Notes: generated by a model not told the origin, from the letters alone. A stretch of DNA of 64,000 nt from Halomonas urumqiensis (GCF_003028575.1 NZ_PYUD01000001.1:1426001-1490000), one strand, 5' to 3'. Counted from the stretch's first letter, positions 46,994 through 57,139 are shown. A program made the numbers and translations.

Positions 46994-48014
46994 GTTCGCC
47001 TCCCACCTTGGCGGCCAGCTCCACGGTACGGCAGGCATAGCCGTATTCGTTGTCGTACCAGGCGTAGAGTTTTACCTGGGTGCCTGCCACCACCATGGTC
47101 GAAAGAGCATCGACGATGGAGCTGCGCGCGTCGCTGCGGTAATCGATGGACACCAGCGGTCGCTCTTCATAGCCGAGAATACCGGATAGTTCATGCTCGG
47201 CGGCTTCCCGAAGCAGCCGATTGACCTCTTCAACGCTGGTCTCGCGGGCCACCTCGAACACCATGTCGGTCAGTGAGGCGTTGGCCAACGGCACCCGCAC
47301 CGCATGGCCGTTGAGCTTGCCTTCGAGTTCCGGAAAGATCGCGGTGATGGCCTTGGCCGAGCCGGTGGTGGTGGGGATCAGGCTCATCCCGCAGGCGCGT
47401 GAGCGGCGGAGGTCAGGCTTTTGTGGAGAGCTGGGGGCATCGAGAATCGTCTGGGTGTTGGTGATGTCGTGGATGGTGGTCATCGATCCATGGCGAATGC
47501 CAAGAGATTCGTGGATCACCTTGACCACCGGGGCGAGGCAGTTGGTGGTGCAACTGGCGGCGGTGACGATGCGGTGCCGGGCTGGATCATAGAGGTGGTC
47601 GTTGACGCCCATCACCACGTTCAGCACCCCGTCTTCCTTGACCGGTGCACTGACCACCACGCGCTCGACGCCCTGGTCGAGATAGGCCTGGAGTTGCTCG
47701 GTGGTCTTCATCTTTCCTGAAGCCTCGATCACCACATCGCAGCCCGACCAATCGGTGGCGGCGATATCGCGGTTCTCGGTGAAGGCGATGCGCCGGCCAG
47801 CCACATTCAAGGCGTGTTCGTCGGCCGTGATATCATCGCCGCCGCCGGTCCACTGGCCATGTACGGAGTCGAACTGCAGCAGGTGGGCGAAGGTCGCGGC
47901 ACCCCCGCCGGGGTCGTTGATCCGCACGTACTCGATGCCGGGATTGGCCCAACCGGCACGCAGCGCCAGTCGACCGATGCGTCCGAAGCCATTGATGCCG
48001 ATCCTGATGGTCAT
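46986..48014 (-). CDS. ArsJ-associated glyceraldehyde-3-phosphate dehydrogenase
   Basis: 342 residues. NAD-binding [21 protein letters not shown], catalytic cysteine in [15 protein letters not shown], and [25 protein letters not shown]. The tight overlap with arsJ indicates the arsenate-dedicated isoenzyme rather than the glycolytic one. ATG 48014 has AGGA upstream. No arsR or arsC is present in the window. Confidence 0.92.
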   Translation of the reverse strand: MTIRIGINGFGRIGRLALRAGWANPGIEYVRINDPGGGAATFAHLLQFDSVHGQWTGGGDDITADEHALNVAGRRIAFTENRDIAATDWSGCDVVIEASGKMKTTEQLQAYLDQGVERVVVSAPVKEDGVLNVVMGVNDHLYDPARHRIVTAASCTTNCLAPVVKVIHESLGIRHGSMTTIHDITNTQTILDAPSSPQKPDLRRSRACGMSLIPTTTGSAKAITAIFPELEGKLNGHAVRVPLANASLTDMVFEVARETSVEEVNRLLREAAEHELSGILGYEERPLVSIDYRSDARSSIVDALSTMVVAGTQVKLYAWYDNEYGYACRTVELAAKVGGERG

Positions 48015-48076
48015 GAGGAGGTCCTGTTTATTGAAAGCGTGGATATCGAGAGAGAGGATACTGGGACGGAAAATGA

Positions 48077-48096
48077 ATATATGGTACAGCGTATAT
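48077..48096. promoter_or_regulatory. AT-rich dyad upstream of gap-arsJ
   Basis: ATATA (48077-48081) and TATAT (48092-48096) flank a ten-base centre in the 120-base gap between gap and hrpB. Such ATATA half-sites are typical of ArsR/SmtB operators, but this one is short and could be chance. Confidence 0.3.
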
Positions 48097-48111
48097 GCCT
48101 GGCGATGACAG

Positions 48112-48139
48112 TGTGATGACATGCCTGTGATGACATGCC
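48112..48139. repeat. 14-bp tandem duplication across the hrpB start
   Basis: TGTGATGACATGCC is present twice in direct succession (48112-48125 and 48126-48139). The second copy supplies the ATG at 48135 used as the hrpB start; ATG 48144 lies just after it. Confidence 0.8.
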
Positions 48140-50606
48140 CGTCATGAAGAGCCTAGACGCGGCGACCCTGCCGATCGATGCACGGCTGCCGGATATCCTC
48201 GCATCCCTGGAACCGTCTTCACGGGTGCTGCTGGTCGCCGAACCAGGTGCCGGCAAGACGACCCGTGTGCCGCTGGCCTTGCTCAAGGCCCCGTGGTCGC
48301 GAGGTGGCAAATGGCTGTTGCTCGAGCCGCGCCGCGTGGCCGCGCGCCTGGCGGCTGGCTTCATGGCCGAGACCATTGGCGAGTCGGTGGGCCAGACCGT
48401 CGGTCTGCGCATGCGCGGCGAGACCAGGGTTGGGCAGGACACGCGCCTGGAAGTGATCACCCAGGGGGTGTTGACGCGCCTGCTTCAGGACGACCCGATG
48501 CTTGAGGGCGTGGCCGGGGTGATCTTCGATGAATTCCATGAGCGTAGCCTGGAGGCGGATCTTGGCCTGGCGCTGGCCTTGGATGCCCAGGCGGGCCTGC
48601 GCGAGGATCTGAGGCTGCTGGTGATGTCGGCAACCCTGGATGTAGAGAGCCTGCTGGCCGTCATGGGCCGCCAGACCCCGGTGATCGACTGTCCCGGTCG
48701 CAGCTATCCGGTGACGACCCATTATCGTGCGCTCAACCAGCGCGAGGATGTGGTCCGCCAGCAGGCCAGCGCCGTGCTTGAATCCCTCGAGAATGACGTC
48801 GGCGATGCCCTGGTCATTCTGCCCGGCGTGGTGGAAATTCGCCGCCTGGCCCGCGAACTCGCCCCGCGTGCACCCGGCCTCGCTTTGCTGGAGTTGCATG
48901 GCCGACTGCCGCTCGAGGCGCAACGCCGCGCACTGTGCCCGGATGTCGAGGGCCGGCGGCGCGTGGTGCTGGCCACCGCGATCGCCGAATCGAGCGTCAC
49001 GGTCGAGGGAGTGCGCATCGTCATCGATGCCGGACGCGAACGGGTGCCGGTGTTCCAGCCGCGCACCGGCATGACACGCCTGGAGACCCGGCAGGTCAAT
49101 CGCGCCAGCGCCGACCAGCGCCGGGGGCGTGCCGGCCGCCAGGGCCCCGGTACCTGTCTGCGGCTGTGGAGCGAGGAACAGCCGCTGATCCCCCATGGCG
49201 AGCCGGAGATTCGCCAGGCCGACCTCGCCCCGTTGGCGTTCGAGCTGGCCCGCTGGGGCATCAGCGATCCCGCGCAGCTTCGCTGGGTGACTCCACCTCC
49301 CGAGGCCAGCCTGTCCGCCGCCCGTGATCTGCTGCAACGGCTCGGGCTGCTCGACGCGGCGTTTCATCTCACGGCACTCGGCCGAGCGGCAACTCGCTGG
49401 CCAACCCATCCGCGCCTGGCGGCGATGCTCGAACGTGCCGCTGAGCTGGATGCCCGGCCACTTGCCTGTGCACTGGTGGCAATGCTGGAAGGGCGTGACA
49501 TGGACGCCGAGCGAGACCTGGCGCAAGCACTGAGCCTGCGGCTGGCGGATGCCCGGGCCTACCGGCAATGGCATGGTGAAGCGAGGCGCCTGGCGGCAAT
49601 TGCCCGCTGCGGGCTGGAGGTAAACAGCCTCGACCCGCTTGGTGAGCTGCTGGCGCTCGCCTACCCCGAGCGCATCGCGCAACGTCACGATGAGCGGTCG
49701 CCGGGACGCTTTCGGCTGGCCGGTGGCGGGCTTGCGACGCTGCCCGAGTCGCATCCGTTGGCCCATGCCGAACTGATCGTGGCCGCCGAACTGGATGGTC
49801 AGGCGAGCGGTGCGCGCATCTTCCGCGCAGTGGCGCTGGAGGTCTCGCGCCTCGAGCGGCTCTATCCGGAGAGCCGCGAATGGCGAACGCAACTGGCGTG
49901 GTCTGACGAGCAGGGCAGGCTGGTGGGGGAGCAGGTGCGCGGCCTCGGCGCCGTGGTGCTGGCCAGCAAGCCGCTTCAGGCGTTGCCCACCGAGGCCGTG
50001 CGCCGTGCCTTGCTCGACGCTTTGCGGCGGCGCGGTGCGCTGCCCTTCGATCATCAGGCCGAGCAGTTGCGCGGACGTGTGGCGTTGCTGCGACGGGAAG
50101 AGGGCGAAGCGTGGCCCGACTGGTCAGCACAGCACCTGCTCGGATCGCTTGCGACCTGGCTTGGGCCGCATCTGGAGGGGGTCACCCGGCTCGAGGATGT
50201 GCTGCGCCTGCCGCTTGGGCGCTTGCTGCACGACAGTCTCGATTGGCCGCTGCGTTCGCGGTTGGACGCCCTGGCGCCGGAACGGCTGGCGGTACCCAGC
50301 GGCAGCCAGATCCGGCTGGATTACACCCCTTGCCTGGAGGACAAGCCACCGGTGCTGGCGGTGAAGTTGCAGGAGGTGTTCGGCTGGCACGAGTCGCCTC
50401 GCATCGTTTCCGGACGGGTGCCGGTATTGCTGCATCTGTTGTCTCCGGCCCGCCGGCCATTGCAGGTCACCGGCGACCTGGCAAGCTTCTGGGCCAATGG
50501 ATACCCGCAAGTGCGCAAGGAGATGCGCGGTCGCTACCCGAAACACCCATGGCCCGAAGACCCACTCGTCGCCGAAGCCACCGCCCGTACCAAGCGGCGC
50601 GGTTGA
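48135..50606 (+). CDS. hrpB: ATP-dependent helicase HrpB
   Basis: 823-residue DExH helicase. Walker [17 protein letters not shown] near residue 35, DEFH-type box [56 protein letters not shown] and [17 protein letters not shown]. The helicase-associated and HrpB-specific C-terminal domains follow. Cellular role is poorly defined. The start is either 48135 or 48144, depending on how the tandem duplication is read. Convergent with the P-type ATPase gene. Confidence 0.94.
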   Translation: MPVMKSLDAATLPIDARLPDILASLEPSSRVLLVAEPGAGKTTRVPLALLKAPWSRGGKWLLLEPRRVAARLAAGFMAETIGESVGQTVGLRMRGETRVGQDTRLEVITQGVLTRLLQDDPMLEGVAGVIFDEFHERSLEADLGLALALDAQAGLREDLRLLVMSATLDVESLLAVMGRQTPVIDCPGRSYPVTTHYRALNQREDVVRQQASAVLESLENDVGDALVILPGVVEIRRLARELAPRAPGLALLELHGRLPLEAQRRALCPDVEGRRRVVLATAIAESSVTVEGVRIVIDAGRERVPVFQPRTGMTRLETRQVNRASADQRRGRAGRQGPGTCLRLWSEEQPLIPHGEPEIRQADLAPLAFELARWGISDPAQLRWVTPPPEASLSAARDLLQRLGLLDAAFHLTALGRAATRWPTHPRLAAMLERAAELDARPLACALVAMLEGRDMDAERDLAQALSLRLADARAYRQWHGEARRLAAIARCGLEVNSLDPLGELLALAYPERIAQRHDERSPGRFRLAGGGLATLPESHPLAHAELIVAAELDGQASGARIFRAVALEVSRLERLYPESREWRTQLAWSDEQGRLVGEQVRGLGAVVLASKPLQALPTEAVRRALLDALRRRGALPFDHQAEQLRGRVALLRREEGEAWPDWSAQHLLGSLATWLGPHLEGVTRLEDVLRLPLGRLLHDSLDWPLRSRLDALAPERLAVPSGSQIRLDYTPCLEDKPPVLAVKLQEVFGWHESPRIVSGRVPVLLHLLSPARRPLQVTGDLASFWANGYPQVRKEMRGRYPKHPWPEDPLVAEATARTKRRG

Positions 50607-50623
50607 GGTCGGCCTACCTCAAC
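50602..50623. terminator. Bidirectional hairpin between hrpB and ATPase genes
   Basis: GTTGAGGT (50602-50609) pairs with ACCTCAAC (50616-50623), with a GGCC centre. The stem overlaps both convergent stop codons (50604-50606 and 50619-50621). No T-run on either side. Confidence 0.55.
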
Positions 50624-53390
50624 GCGCCTCGGCGTGGTCGCGACGCGCTTTCGAACCGCGCCCGTGGGCATCGCGTCCGCCATGCAGCCGGCGCAGCGCC
50701 CATTTCTCCAGTTCAACCACCACGAAGATCGCCACGCTGCCCATCGCGATGGCAAGCCAATGCGCGGGTCCGAGAGCGGCGCTGCCGAAAATCACCTGCA
50801 TGAAGGGCAAGTAGGTCCAGGCCAGTTGCAGGGCCATCACCGCCCCGATGGCGATCCACACGGGCCGGCTGCCGAACAGCCCGCCAAGCGAGAAGCTGCT
50901 GGCGGTCAGGAAGCGGCTGTTGATCAGGTAGGCGGCACTGCCGGTGATCAGCATGTTTACCGCGGCGCTGCGCGCCAGCTCGATCTCGCCCGCGCTGGTG
51001 TCCAGTACCCAGGTGAACATGCTGAAGACACCCGCGAGCAGCAACAGCGAGACGAACACCACCCGCCACAGCAGGAACAGATCGAGCAGGGCGGCATCCG
51101 GGTCTCTGGGCTTGCGCTGCATGATATCCGGCTCGGCGGATTCGAAGGCGAGAGCCAGGCCGAGGGTGACCGCCACCACCATGTTGACCCACAGCGCCTG
51201 CAATGGCGTCAGGGGCAGCAGTCCGCCTGCAAGCACCGCGATCATGATCGCCAAGCCCTGGGCACCGTTGGTGGGCAACAGGAAGGTGATGGTCTTGCGG
51301 ATATTGTCGTAGACCGTGCGGCCCTCGCGGATGGCACCGACGATGGTGGCGAAGTTATCGTCGGCCAGCACCATCTCCGCGGCCTGCTTGGCGGCTTCGG
51401 TGCCTTGAATGCCCATTGCCACGCCGACATCCGCCCGCTTCAGCGCCGGGCCGTCGTTGACGCCATCGCCGGTCATCGCGCAGATGCCGCCGTGCGCCTG
51501 CATGGCCATGACCAGCCGCAACTTGTGCTCGGGTGACGCACGGGCGTACACATCCACGTCTAGAATCACCGATTTGAGGTCATCGTTGGATAGCGCCTCG
51601 ATTTCATGCCCGCTCAATGCCCGTTCGGTCTGAGCGAAACCCAGCTGTGTGGCGATCGCCCGAGCGGTGACGGCATGATCTCCGGTGATCATCACCGGGC
51701 GAATCCCGGCGCTCTGGCACTGTTTCACCGCGGCGATAGCTTCTTCCCTTGGCGGATCCAGCAGGCCCACCAGCCCGAGCAGCACCAGTTCCTGTTCGGC
51801 ATGTTCGTCTTCCAGTGTGGCCAGCCCAGGGAGCGCGCGTTCCGCCAGCGCCAGCACGCGCAGTCCCTGTGACGAGAGTTCATGCAGATGAGACTGCCAT
51901 TCGTCGTGCTCCAGCGGCATGTCGCCTTGGTCACCACGCACCCTGTGGCACATCGTGAGCAGGCGGTCCGGCGCGCCCTTCACCAGCAGGCACGGGATGC
52001 CATCGACGTCATGCAGGGTCGCCATGTACTGGCGCTCGGACTCGAAGGGAATGGCATCCTGGCGGTTGTGGTCACCGCGCAGCGCGGGTGCCGACAATCC
52101 GGCCTTGGCGGCGGCGACCACCAGCGCTCCCTCGGTGGGGTCGCCATGGATACGGTATCGCCCGTGCTCTTCGGCCAGTTCTGCGTCGTTGCACAGCACG
52201 CCGACCTTGAGGAAGTGGCGCAGGGCATGGTGCGCATCCAGGTCGAGAGGCGTGGGGTTGCGCTGTCCCTCACGCAGCGCATGAAAATCGCCTTGGGGTT
52301 CGTAGCCCACGCCATCGATGGCGATGGGTCCTTCGGGTAGCCAGATGACCTGGGCGGTCATCTCATTGCGGGTCAGGGTGCCGGTCTTGTCGGAGAAGAT
52401 CGTCGAGATGGCTCCCAGGGTCTCGACGGCCGGCAGCCGACGGATGATCGCATTGCGCCTTGCCATGGCCTGCACGCCCATCGCCAGGCCGATGGTGACA
52501 ATGGCGGGCAGGCCTTCGGGAATGGCGGCCACGGCAAGCCCGACAGCGGCCATGAACATCTCGCCCAGAGGTTGGTCGTGAACGATGACGCCGAAGGCAG
52601 CGGTGAGGGCGGCGGCGGCCAGTATGCACAGCGCCAATACCCGGCCGGCACGATCGATCTGGCGCAGCAATGGAGTCTTGAGTTTCTCGACCCCGCGCAG
52701 CAGCTCCGATATCCGACCGATCTCGGTGCGAGCGCCGGTGGCAACCACCAGGCCGTGGGCCATGCCGTGCACGACGATGGTGCCCGCATAGGCCATGCAG
52801 TGGCGATCGCCGAGCTCGACACCCACATCGACAGGGGCGGTGGACTTTTCGACGGGCTCCGATTCCCCGGTCAGTGCCGCCTCATCGGTGCGCAGACGGT
52901 GTGCCTCGATCAGCCGCAGGTCGGCGGGTACGCGATCACCGCTCTCCACCAGCACGATATCCCCCGGCACCAGGGTCTCGGCGTCGATCAGGCGACGCTT
53001 GCCATCTCTGACCACGTTGGCCTTGGGCGATAGCATGTCGCTGATGCTGTCGAGAGCATGTTCGGCCTTGCCTTCCTGCACAAAGCCGATCAGAGCGATG
53101 ATCAGCACCACGCCGAGAATGGCGGCTGCATCCAGGGCATGCCCGAGCCCCAGGCTCGCCACCGACGCCACCAGCAGAATCACCATCAGGATGTTGTTGA
53201 ACTGCTCGAGCAGGCGCTTCCACCAGGGGCGCCCCTCCGCCTGCAGCAGCAGGTTCGGGCCATGGGCAGCCAGCCGCTGCAGGGCCTGCTCGTGACTTAC
53301 CCCATCGGGGCCGCTATCGAGCCGCTGCAGTGCCTCATCGGGCCCCATGGCGTGCCAGGGTGGCGGGGTGTCGTGCTGGCGTTCATCCAT
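50619..53390 (-). CDS. P-type cation ATPase (CtpF/PMCA-like)
   Basis: 923 residues. Cation_ATPase_N domain, actuator TGES (ALTGESEPVEKS), M4 AAIPEGLPAIVTIGLAMGVQAMARRN, phosphorylation site DKTGTLTRNEM, nucleotide domain, TGDGVNDGPALKRADVGVAMG and a C-terminal transmembrane domain. The M6 segment reads LWVNMVVAVTLGLALAFE: the Asp found here in Ca pumps (NxxxD) is absent, as in the CtpF subgroup, so the ion cannot be assumed to be calcium. ATG 53390 overlaps the stop of a small membrane ORF. Confidence 0.88.
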   Translation of the reverse strand: MDERQHDTPPPWHAMGPDEALQRLDSGPDGVSHEQALQRLAAHGPNLLLQAEGRPWWKRLLEQFNNILMVILLVASVASLGLGHALDAAAILGVVLIIALIGFVQEGKAEHALDSISDMLSPKANVVRDGKRRLIDAETLVPGDIVLVESGDRVPADLRLIEAHRLRTDEAALTGESEPVEKSTAPVDVGVELGDRHCMAYAGTIVVHGMAHGLVVATGARTEIGRISELLRGVEKLKTPLLRQIDRAGRVLALCILAAAALTAAFGVIVHDQPLGEMFMAAVGLAVAAIPEGLPAIVTIGLAMGVQAMARRNAIIRRLPAVETLGAISTIFSDKTGTLTRNEMTAQVIWLPEGPIAIDGVGYEPQGDFHALREGQRNPTPLDLDAHHALRHFLKVGVLCNDAELAEEHGRYRIHGDPTEGALVVAAAKAGLSAPALRGDHNRQDAIPFESERQYMATLHDVDGIPCLLVKGAPDRLLTMCHRVRGDQGDMPLEHDEWQSHLHELSSQGLRVLALAERALPGLATLEDEHAEQELVLLGLVGLLDPPREEAIAAVKQCQSAGIRPVMITGDHAVTARAIATQLGFAQTERALSGHEIEALSNDDLKSVILDVDVYARASPEHKLRLVMAMQAHGGICAMTGDGVNDGPALKRADVGVAMGIQGTEAAKQAAEMVLADDNFATIVGAIREGRTVYDNIRKTITFLLPTNGAQGLAIMIAVLAGGLLPLTPLQALWVNMVVAVTLGLALAFESAEPDIMQRKPRDPDAALLDLFLLWRVVFVSLLLLAGVFSMFTWVLDTSAGEIELARSAAVNMLITGSAAYLINSRFLTASSFSLGGLFGSRPVWIAIGAVMALQLAWTYLPFMQVIFGSAALGPAHWLAIAMGSVAIFVVVELEKWALRRLHGGRDAHGRGSKARRDHAEAR

Positions 53391-53634
53391 GCGGGGCTCC
53401 TTGGTGGCCCAGGGCGTAGATGAAAGCTTTAGCACAAACGATGCTGCACTGCAGTGATCCAGGGCAAGACAGGGCTGGTCTCCATGACAGATTCAGCGAT
53501 GCGATGATCAGGATGGTCGAGAACGACGAGCCGATGCCCATGGTGATGAAAAGACCGATCAGCAGCATCATCAGCGCGGCCAGGCCCTTGTTGTCACCGA
53601 TCAGGGTGGCGATGATCAGTGTGAAGACAACCAT
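53383..53634 (-). CDS. Small membrane ORF overlapping the ATPase start
   Basis: 83 codons. The first 50 residues are strongly hydrophobic (two segments; MVVFTLIIATLIGDNKGLAA, then LMMLLIGLFITMG) with normal codon choice. The remainder (ALSCPGSLQCSIVCAK) looks random. The stop overlaps the ATPase ATG (ATGGATGA), which would allow coupling. It may be a small accessory protein or the remnant of a truncated transporter gene. No family recognised. Confidence 0.4.
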   Translation of the reverse strand: MVVFTLIIATLIGDNKGLAALMMLLIGLFITMGIGSSFSTILIIASLNLSWRPALSCPGSLQCSIVCAKAFIYALGHQGAPHG

Positions 53635-53722
53635 TCACTAGTCGTATGCCCGACACTGTCATGGGGTGGGATGGGTCGGCTACCATAGGGCTTCACCCAT
53701 TGCCGAACCTGGACCCCTCGAC

Positions 53723-54784
53723 ATGCCCTCCAAGACCTCGACGCGCATCAACAAGTACATCAGCGAGAGTGGTATGTGCTCGCGGCGCGAGGCTGACCGC
53801 TATGTGCAGCAGGGCAACGTCCAGTTGAACGGCAAGCGCGCCACCACGGGCGACCAGGTGTTTCCCGGTGATGTGGTCAAGGTCAACGGTCAGTTGATCG
53901 AGCCTCAGGAGCCGGAGGATCTGGTGCTGATCGCGCTGAACAAGCCGGTGGGGATCGTCAGCACCACCGAGCCCGGCGAAAAGGCCAATATCGTCGACTT
54001 CGTTCAACACGGTGTGCGTATCTTTCCCATCGGCCGGCTGGACAAGGATTCTCAGGGCCTGATCTTTCTCACCAATAATGGCGATCTGGTCAACCGTATC
54101 TTGCGCTCGGCCAACCAGCACGAGAAGGAGTACGTGGTGACGGTAGACAAGCCGATCACCGATGACTTTGTCTCCTCCATGGGCAGCGGGGTACGCATCC
54201 TTGGTGAAACCACCAAGCCGTGCAAGGTGGTCAAGGTCTCCTCGCATGTCTTCAATATCACGCTGGTGCAGGGCCTGAATCGCCAGATCCGCCGCATGTG
54301 CGAGGTGTTCGGCTATACGGTGACGCGGCTCGAGCGCATTCGCATCATGAACGTCAGCGTGAAGGGCCTGGCGCTGGGTGACTGGCGTGACCTGACCGCC
54401 AAGGAGGTCGATACGCTGATGGCGCTGACCGCGGATTCGGTCTCCGATGCGCCCCAAGCCAAACCCAAGCCCAAGCCGGCCAGGGGCAAGCCGTCTGGCG
54501 ACAGGGCCGGGCGTAAGTCCTCGGCTGGCAAGGCCGGTGCCGGAAAGTCCAGGGCTGGAAAATCCGCGGCTGGAAAGCCTGGCGTTGGGAAACCCGGCGC
54601 CGGCAAATCCGGGGCTGCTGCCAAGGGGCGCGGAAAGAGCTCGGCGGACAAGACGTCGGCCAAGGGAGCGCGAGGCGACAAGGCCAAGGGCAAGCCGGGG
54701 CGCCACGCGGCCCCCAAGACACGCGGCCCGAAGGCGGCCAGACCCGCTTCACGTGGTACCTCCAAGCCGCGCGGACGAAAATAG
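53723..54784 (+). CDS. rluF: 23S rRNA pseudouridine synthase RluF with basic tail
   Basis: 353 residues. S4 RNA-binding domain (about 5-60; [32 protein letters not shown]), then an RsuA-type catalytic domain with [15 protein letters not shown] (catalytic Asp) and [14 protein letters not shown]. RluF modifies U2604 of 23S rRNA. From about residue 245 to the end is a low-complexity Lys/Ala/Gly/Pro tail (54455-54784) built of AGKS/AGKP repeats, resembling histone H1-like proteins; E. coli RluF (290 residues) has only a short tail. A poor SD precedes the ATG. Confidence 0.92.
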   Translation: MPSKTSTRINKYISESGMCSRREADRYVQQGNVQLNGKRATTGDQVFPGDVVKVNGQLIEPQEPEDLVLIALNKPVGIVSTTEPGEKANIVDFVQHGVRIFPIGRLDKDSQGLIFLTNNGDLVNRILRSANQHEKEYVVTVDKPITDDFVSSMGSGVRILGETTKPCKVVKVSSHVFNITLVQGLNRQIRRMCEVFGYTVTRLERIRIMNVSVKGLALGDWRDLTAKEVDTLMALTADSVSDAPQAKPKPKPARGKPSGDRAGRKSSAGKAGAGKSRAGKSAAGKPGVGKPGAGKSGAAAKGRGKSSADKTSAKGARGDKAKGKPGRHAAPKTRGPKAARPASRGTSKPRGRK

Positions 54785-54841
54785 CGCGACTCACACGGTC
54801 CGCGTTGACGTCATCTCCGTTGGTCATCCAATAGGTCCCCC

Positions 54842-55483
54842 ATGACGCCATTTGATATGCACGACCAGGACAAGCGACTGTTCAGCCCCTCGGCCTTGCG
54901 CAATCGCGGGCCGATTCTCGATGTGCTCAAGGCGCATCTGCCGCCCCAAGCCCGGGTGCTCGAGGTGGCCAGTGGCAGCGGAGAGCATGCCATCCATTTC
55001 ACGGCCAGCATGCCGGGTTGGCAGTGGCTGCCAAGCGACCCCACCCTCAGGGCTTGCCAGTCCATTGCGGCATGGCGGGAACATGGTGGCATGGGGAATC
55101 TGCGTGAGCCGATGATGCTCGATGTCACGGGGCAGTGGCCTGAGGAAACCTTCGATGCCGTGGTGGCCATCAACCTCCTGCACATTTCACCGTGGGAGGT
55201 GACCCCCGCCTTGATTGCTGAGGCGGCGGCGCATCTCGTCGATGGCGGTCGACTGGTGATCTACGGCCCGTTCATGCGCGACAATCGCCATACCGCGCCA
55301 AGCAACGCGGCTTTCGACGACGACCTCCGCGCCAGAGACAAGCGCTGGGGGATTCGTGACCTTGGCGACCTCACGACCCAGGCCGAGCGCCAGGGATTGA
55401 CGCTCGACCGGGTGGTGGAGATGCCGGCCAACAATCTGAGCCTGGTTTTTCACAAGAGGCCCTCTGAGGACGTCTACAAATGA
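54842..55483 (+). CDS. DUF938 SAM-dependent methyltransferase-like protein
   Basis: 213 residues. Class I methyltransferase fold with motif I VLEVASGSGEHAIHFTASMPGWQW, LPSDP, and DAVVAINLLHISPWE, which together define DUF938. The conserved FSPSALRNRGPIL opening supports the start. Substrate unknown. Its last codons run into a MITE-like element. Confidence 0.88.
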   Translation: MTPFDMHDQDKRLFSPSALRNRGPILDVLKAHLPPQARVLEVASGSGEHAIHFTASMPGWQWLPSDPTLRACQSIAAWREHGGMGNLREPMMLDVTGQWPEETFDAVVAINLLHISPWEVTPALIAEAAAHLVDGGRLVIYGPFMRDNRHTAPSNAAFDDDLRARDKRWGIRDLGDLTTQAERQGLTLDRVVEMPANNLSLVFHKRPSEDVYK

Positions 55484-55608
55484 CTGCGCTCGGTCATGCG
55501 GCGTTGAAATCAGCTTCAAAATGCTCATTTACAAACACGTAAACTCCGCTTTTTCACCCGATTTCGCCTTGCCTGACCATCGCTCGTGACTTTTGTAAAC
55601 ACCCTCAG
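55464..55608. repeat. MITE-like element with terminal inverted repeats
   Basis: The DUF938-aldehyde dehydrogenase gap and gene edge form a roughly 145-bp element. Its left end (from 55464, CTGAGGACGTCTACAAATG) and right end (to 55608) are imperfect inverted repeats, 15 of 19 matches at the tips and more inward. An inner dyad TTTACAAACACGTAAA spans 55530-55545. The DUF938 C-terminal codons (SEDVYK) lie in the left arm. It resembles a family of intergenic repeats I recall from marine gammaproteobacteria, a recollection that needs a search. Confidence 0.6.
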
Positions 55609-55613
55609 TACCT

Positions 55614-57059
55614 TCAGGCAGGGCCCACCACATGCTTGACCTGCTGATAGCTGGCCAGGCCCCAGGGCCCGAGCTCGCGGCCGATACCGCTGCGCTTGAA
55701 GCCACCCCAACCGGTTTCGGGCAGCACCAGTTGTTCGCTGTTGAACCAGATGCAGCCGGCACGCAGTTCACGACCGATCCGCTGGGCACGCGCGCTGTCA
55801 CCGCTGATGACCGTTCCGGCAAGGCCGAACTCGCTGTCGTTGGCAAGCTCGATGGCCTGGCGTTCGCTGTCGATGGTGTGTGCGCAGAGTACCGGCCCGA
55901 AAATCTCCTCGCGCCACAGCCGGCTGGTCACCGGCACATCGCGATACAGGGTGGGCGCCAGGAAATAGCCTCGCTCTGGCAGTTCCCGGTGGCGTCCGTC
56001 GCGTACGGCCACGAGGCCTTCCTGCTCGGCGATGGCCAGATACGCCTCTACCGCCTTGCGCTGCCGCGCGCTGGCAAGCGGTCCCATGTCGGTACTTTCG
56101 GCCAGGGGGTCGCCCAGCATCAGGGCGTCGATGCGTGTGGCGAGTGCCGCGAAGAGCGGCTCCGCCACGGCCTCGTGCACCAGCAGGCGTGATGTGGCCG
56201 AGCAGATCTGGCCCGCATTGAAGTAGATACCCGCCATTACCCAGTTGGCGGCAAGCTCGGGGTCGGCATCTTCCATGACCAGGATGGGAGACTTGCCACC
56301 GAGTTCCAGCGAAACACCGGCGGTGCGCGCGGATGCCGCGGCCATCACCGCTTCACCGACCCGGTTGCTGCCGGTGAACGAGAGCTTGTCGACGCCTGGG
56401 TGGCGGCTGAGTGGGGCGCCGATGCCGTCGCCATCACCATGCACAAGATTGAAGACGCCAGCGGGCAGCCCCACTTCGAGGGCGATCTCGGCGAGTGCCT
56501 GCTCGGGAAGCGGCGTGACCTCCGACGGTTTCAATACCGCAGTGCAACCGGCGGCAAGCGCGGGGGCGAGTTTCCAGGCGCTGGTCACCAGCGGGAAGTT
56601 CCACGGTGTGATCAGGCCCACCACGCCTACCGGGTCGTGATAGCAGCGCGCATCGACGCCTTCCATCTCCACCGTCACCGCCTGCCCTTGGCGGGCGTCG
56701 AGTTGGCGCGCCTGCTGCGCATAGTAGCGATAGCAGGCGATGGCATCATCCAGGTCGATGCCGGCTTCTTCCAGCACCTTGCCATTGTTGGTGCAGGAAA
56801 GCCTGATCAGCGCCGAGCGCCGCTGTGTCAGGGCATCGGCGAAGCCATCCAGATAGACCGCGCGCTGTGAGCCGGTGAGCGCCCGCCAGGCGGGCAAGGC
56901 CCGGCTGGCCGCGGCGACCGCTGCATCGACGTCCGCCGGGTCGCCGGCGGTGACCTCGGCGATCTGTTGCTCGGTGTAGGGGTTGGTGACCGGTAGCAGG
57001 CGGTCTCCCTGTGATTTCACCCACTGGTTGTCGATGAACTGATGGTCAAGTCGTTGCAT
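55614..57059 (-). CDS. Aldehyde dehydrogenase, probable 4-guanidinobutyraldehyde dehydrogenase
   Basis: 481-residue NAD(P)-dependent aldehyde dehydrogenase with GLITPWNFPLVTSAWKLAPAL, FTGSNRVGEAVM, catalytic Glu in SLELGGKSPILV and Cys in NAGQICSATSRLLV. It belongs to the betaine/amino-aldehyde dehydrogenase branch. Being last in the gbuA-yjiH-aruI operon, it most likely oxidises 4-guanidinobutyraldehyde from AruI to 4-guanidinobutyrate (a KauB-like step). Betaine aldehyde is a less favoured alternative, since choline genes are absent. Confidence 0.88.
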   Translation of the reverse strand: MQRLDHQFIDNQWVKSQGDRLLPVTNPYTEQQIAEVTAGDPADVDAAVAAASRALPAWRALTGSQRAVYLDGFADALTQRRSALIRLSCTNNGKVLEEAGIDLDDAIACYRYYAQQARQLDARQGQAVTVEMEGVDARCYHDPVGVVGLITPWNFPLVTSAWKLAPALAAGCTAVLKPSEVTPLPEQALAEIALEVGLPAGVFNLVHGDGDGIGAPLSRHPGVDKLSFTGSNRVGEAVMAAASARTAGVSLELGGKSPILVMEDADPELAANWVMAGIYFNAGQICSATSRLLVHEAVAEPLFAALATRIDALMLGDPLAESTDMGPLASARQRKAVEAYLAIAEQEGLVAVRDGRHRELPERGYFLAPTLYRDVPVTSRLWREEIFGPVLCAHTIDSERQAIELANDSEFGLAGTVISGDSARAQRIGRELRAGCIWFNSEQLVLPETGWGGFKRSGIGRELGPWGLASYQQVKHVVGPA

Positions 57060-57139
57060 GGTATGTCTCTTGTCGTGGTGGCATGGTGCGGCAAGGCCGC
57101 GCGCTATCTACTGGCCATGGCCTGGCCCCTGGTCGACAT

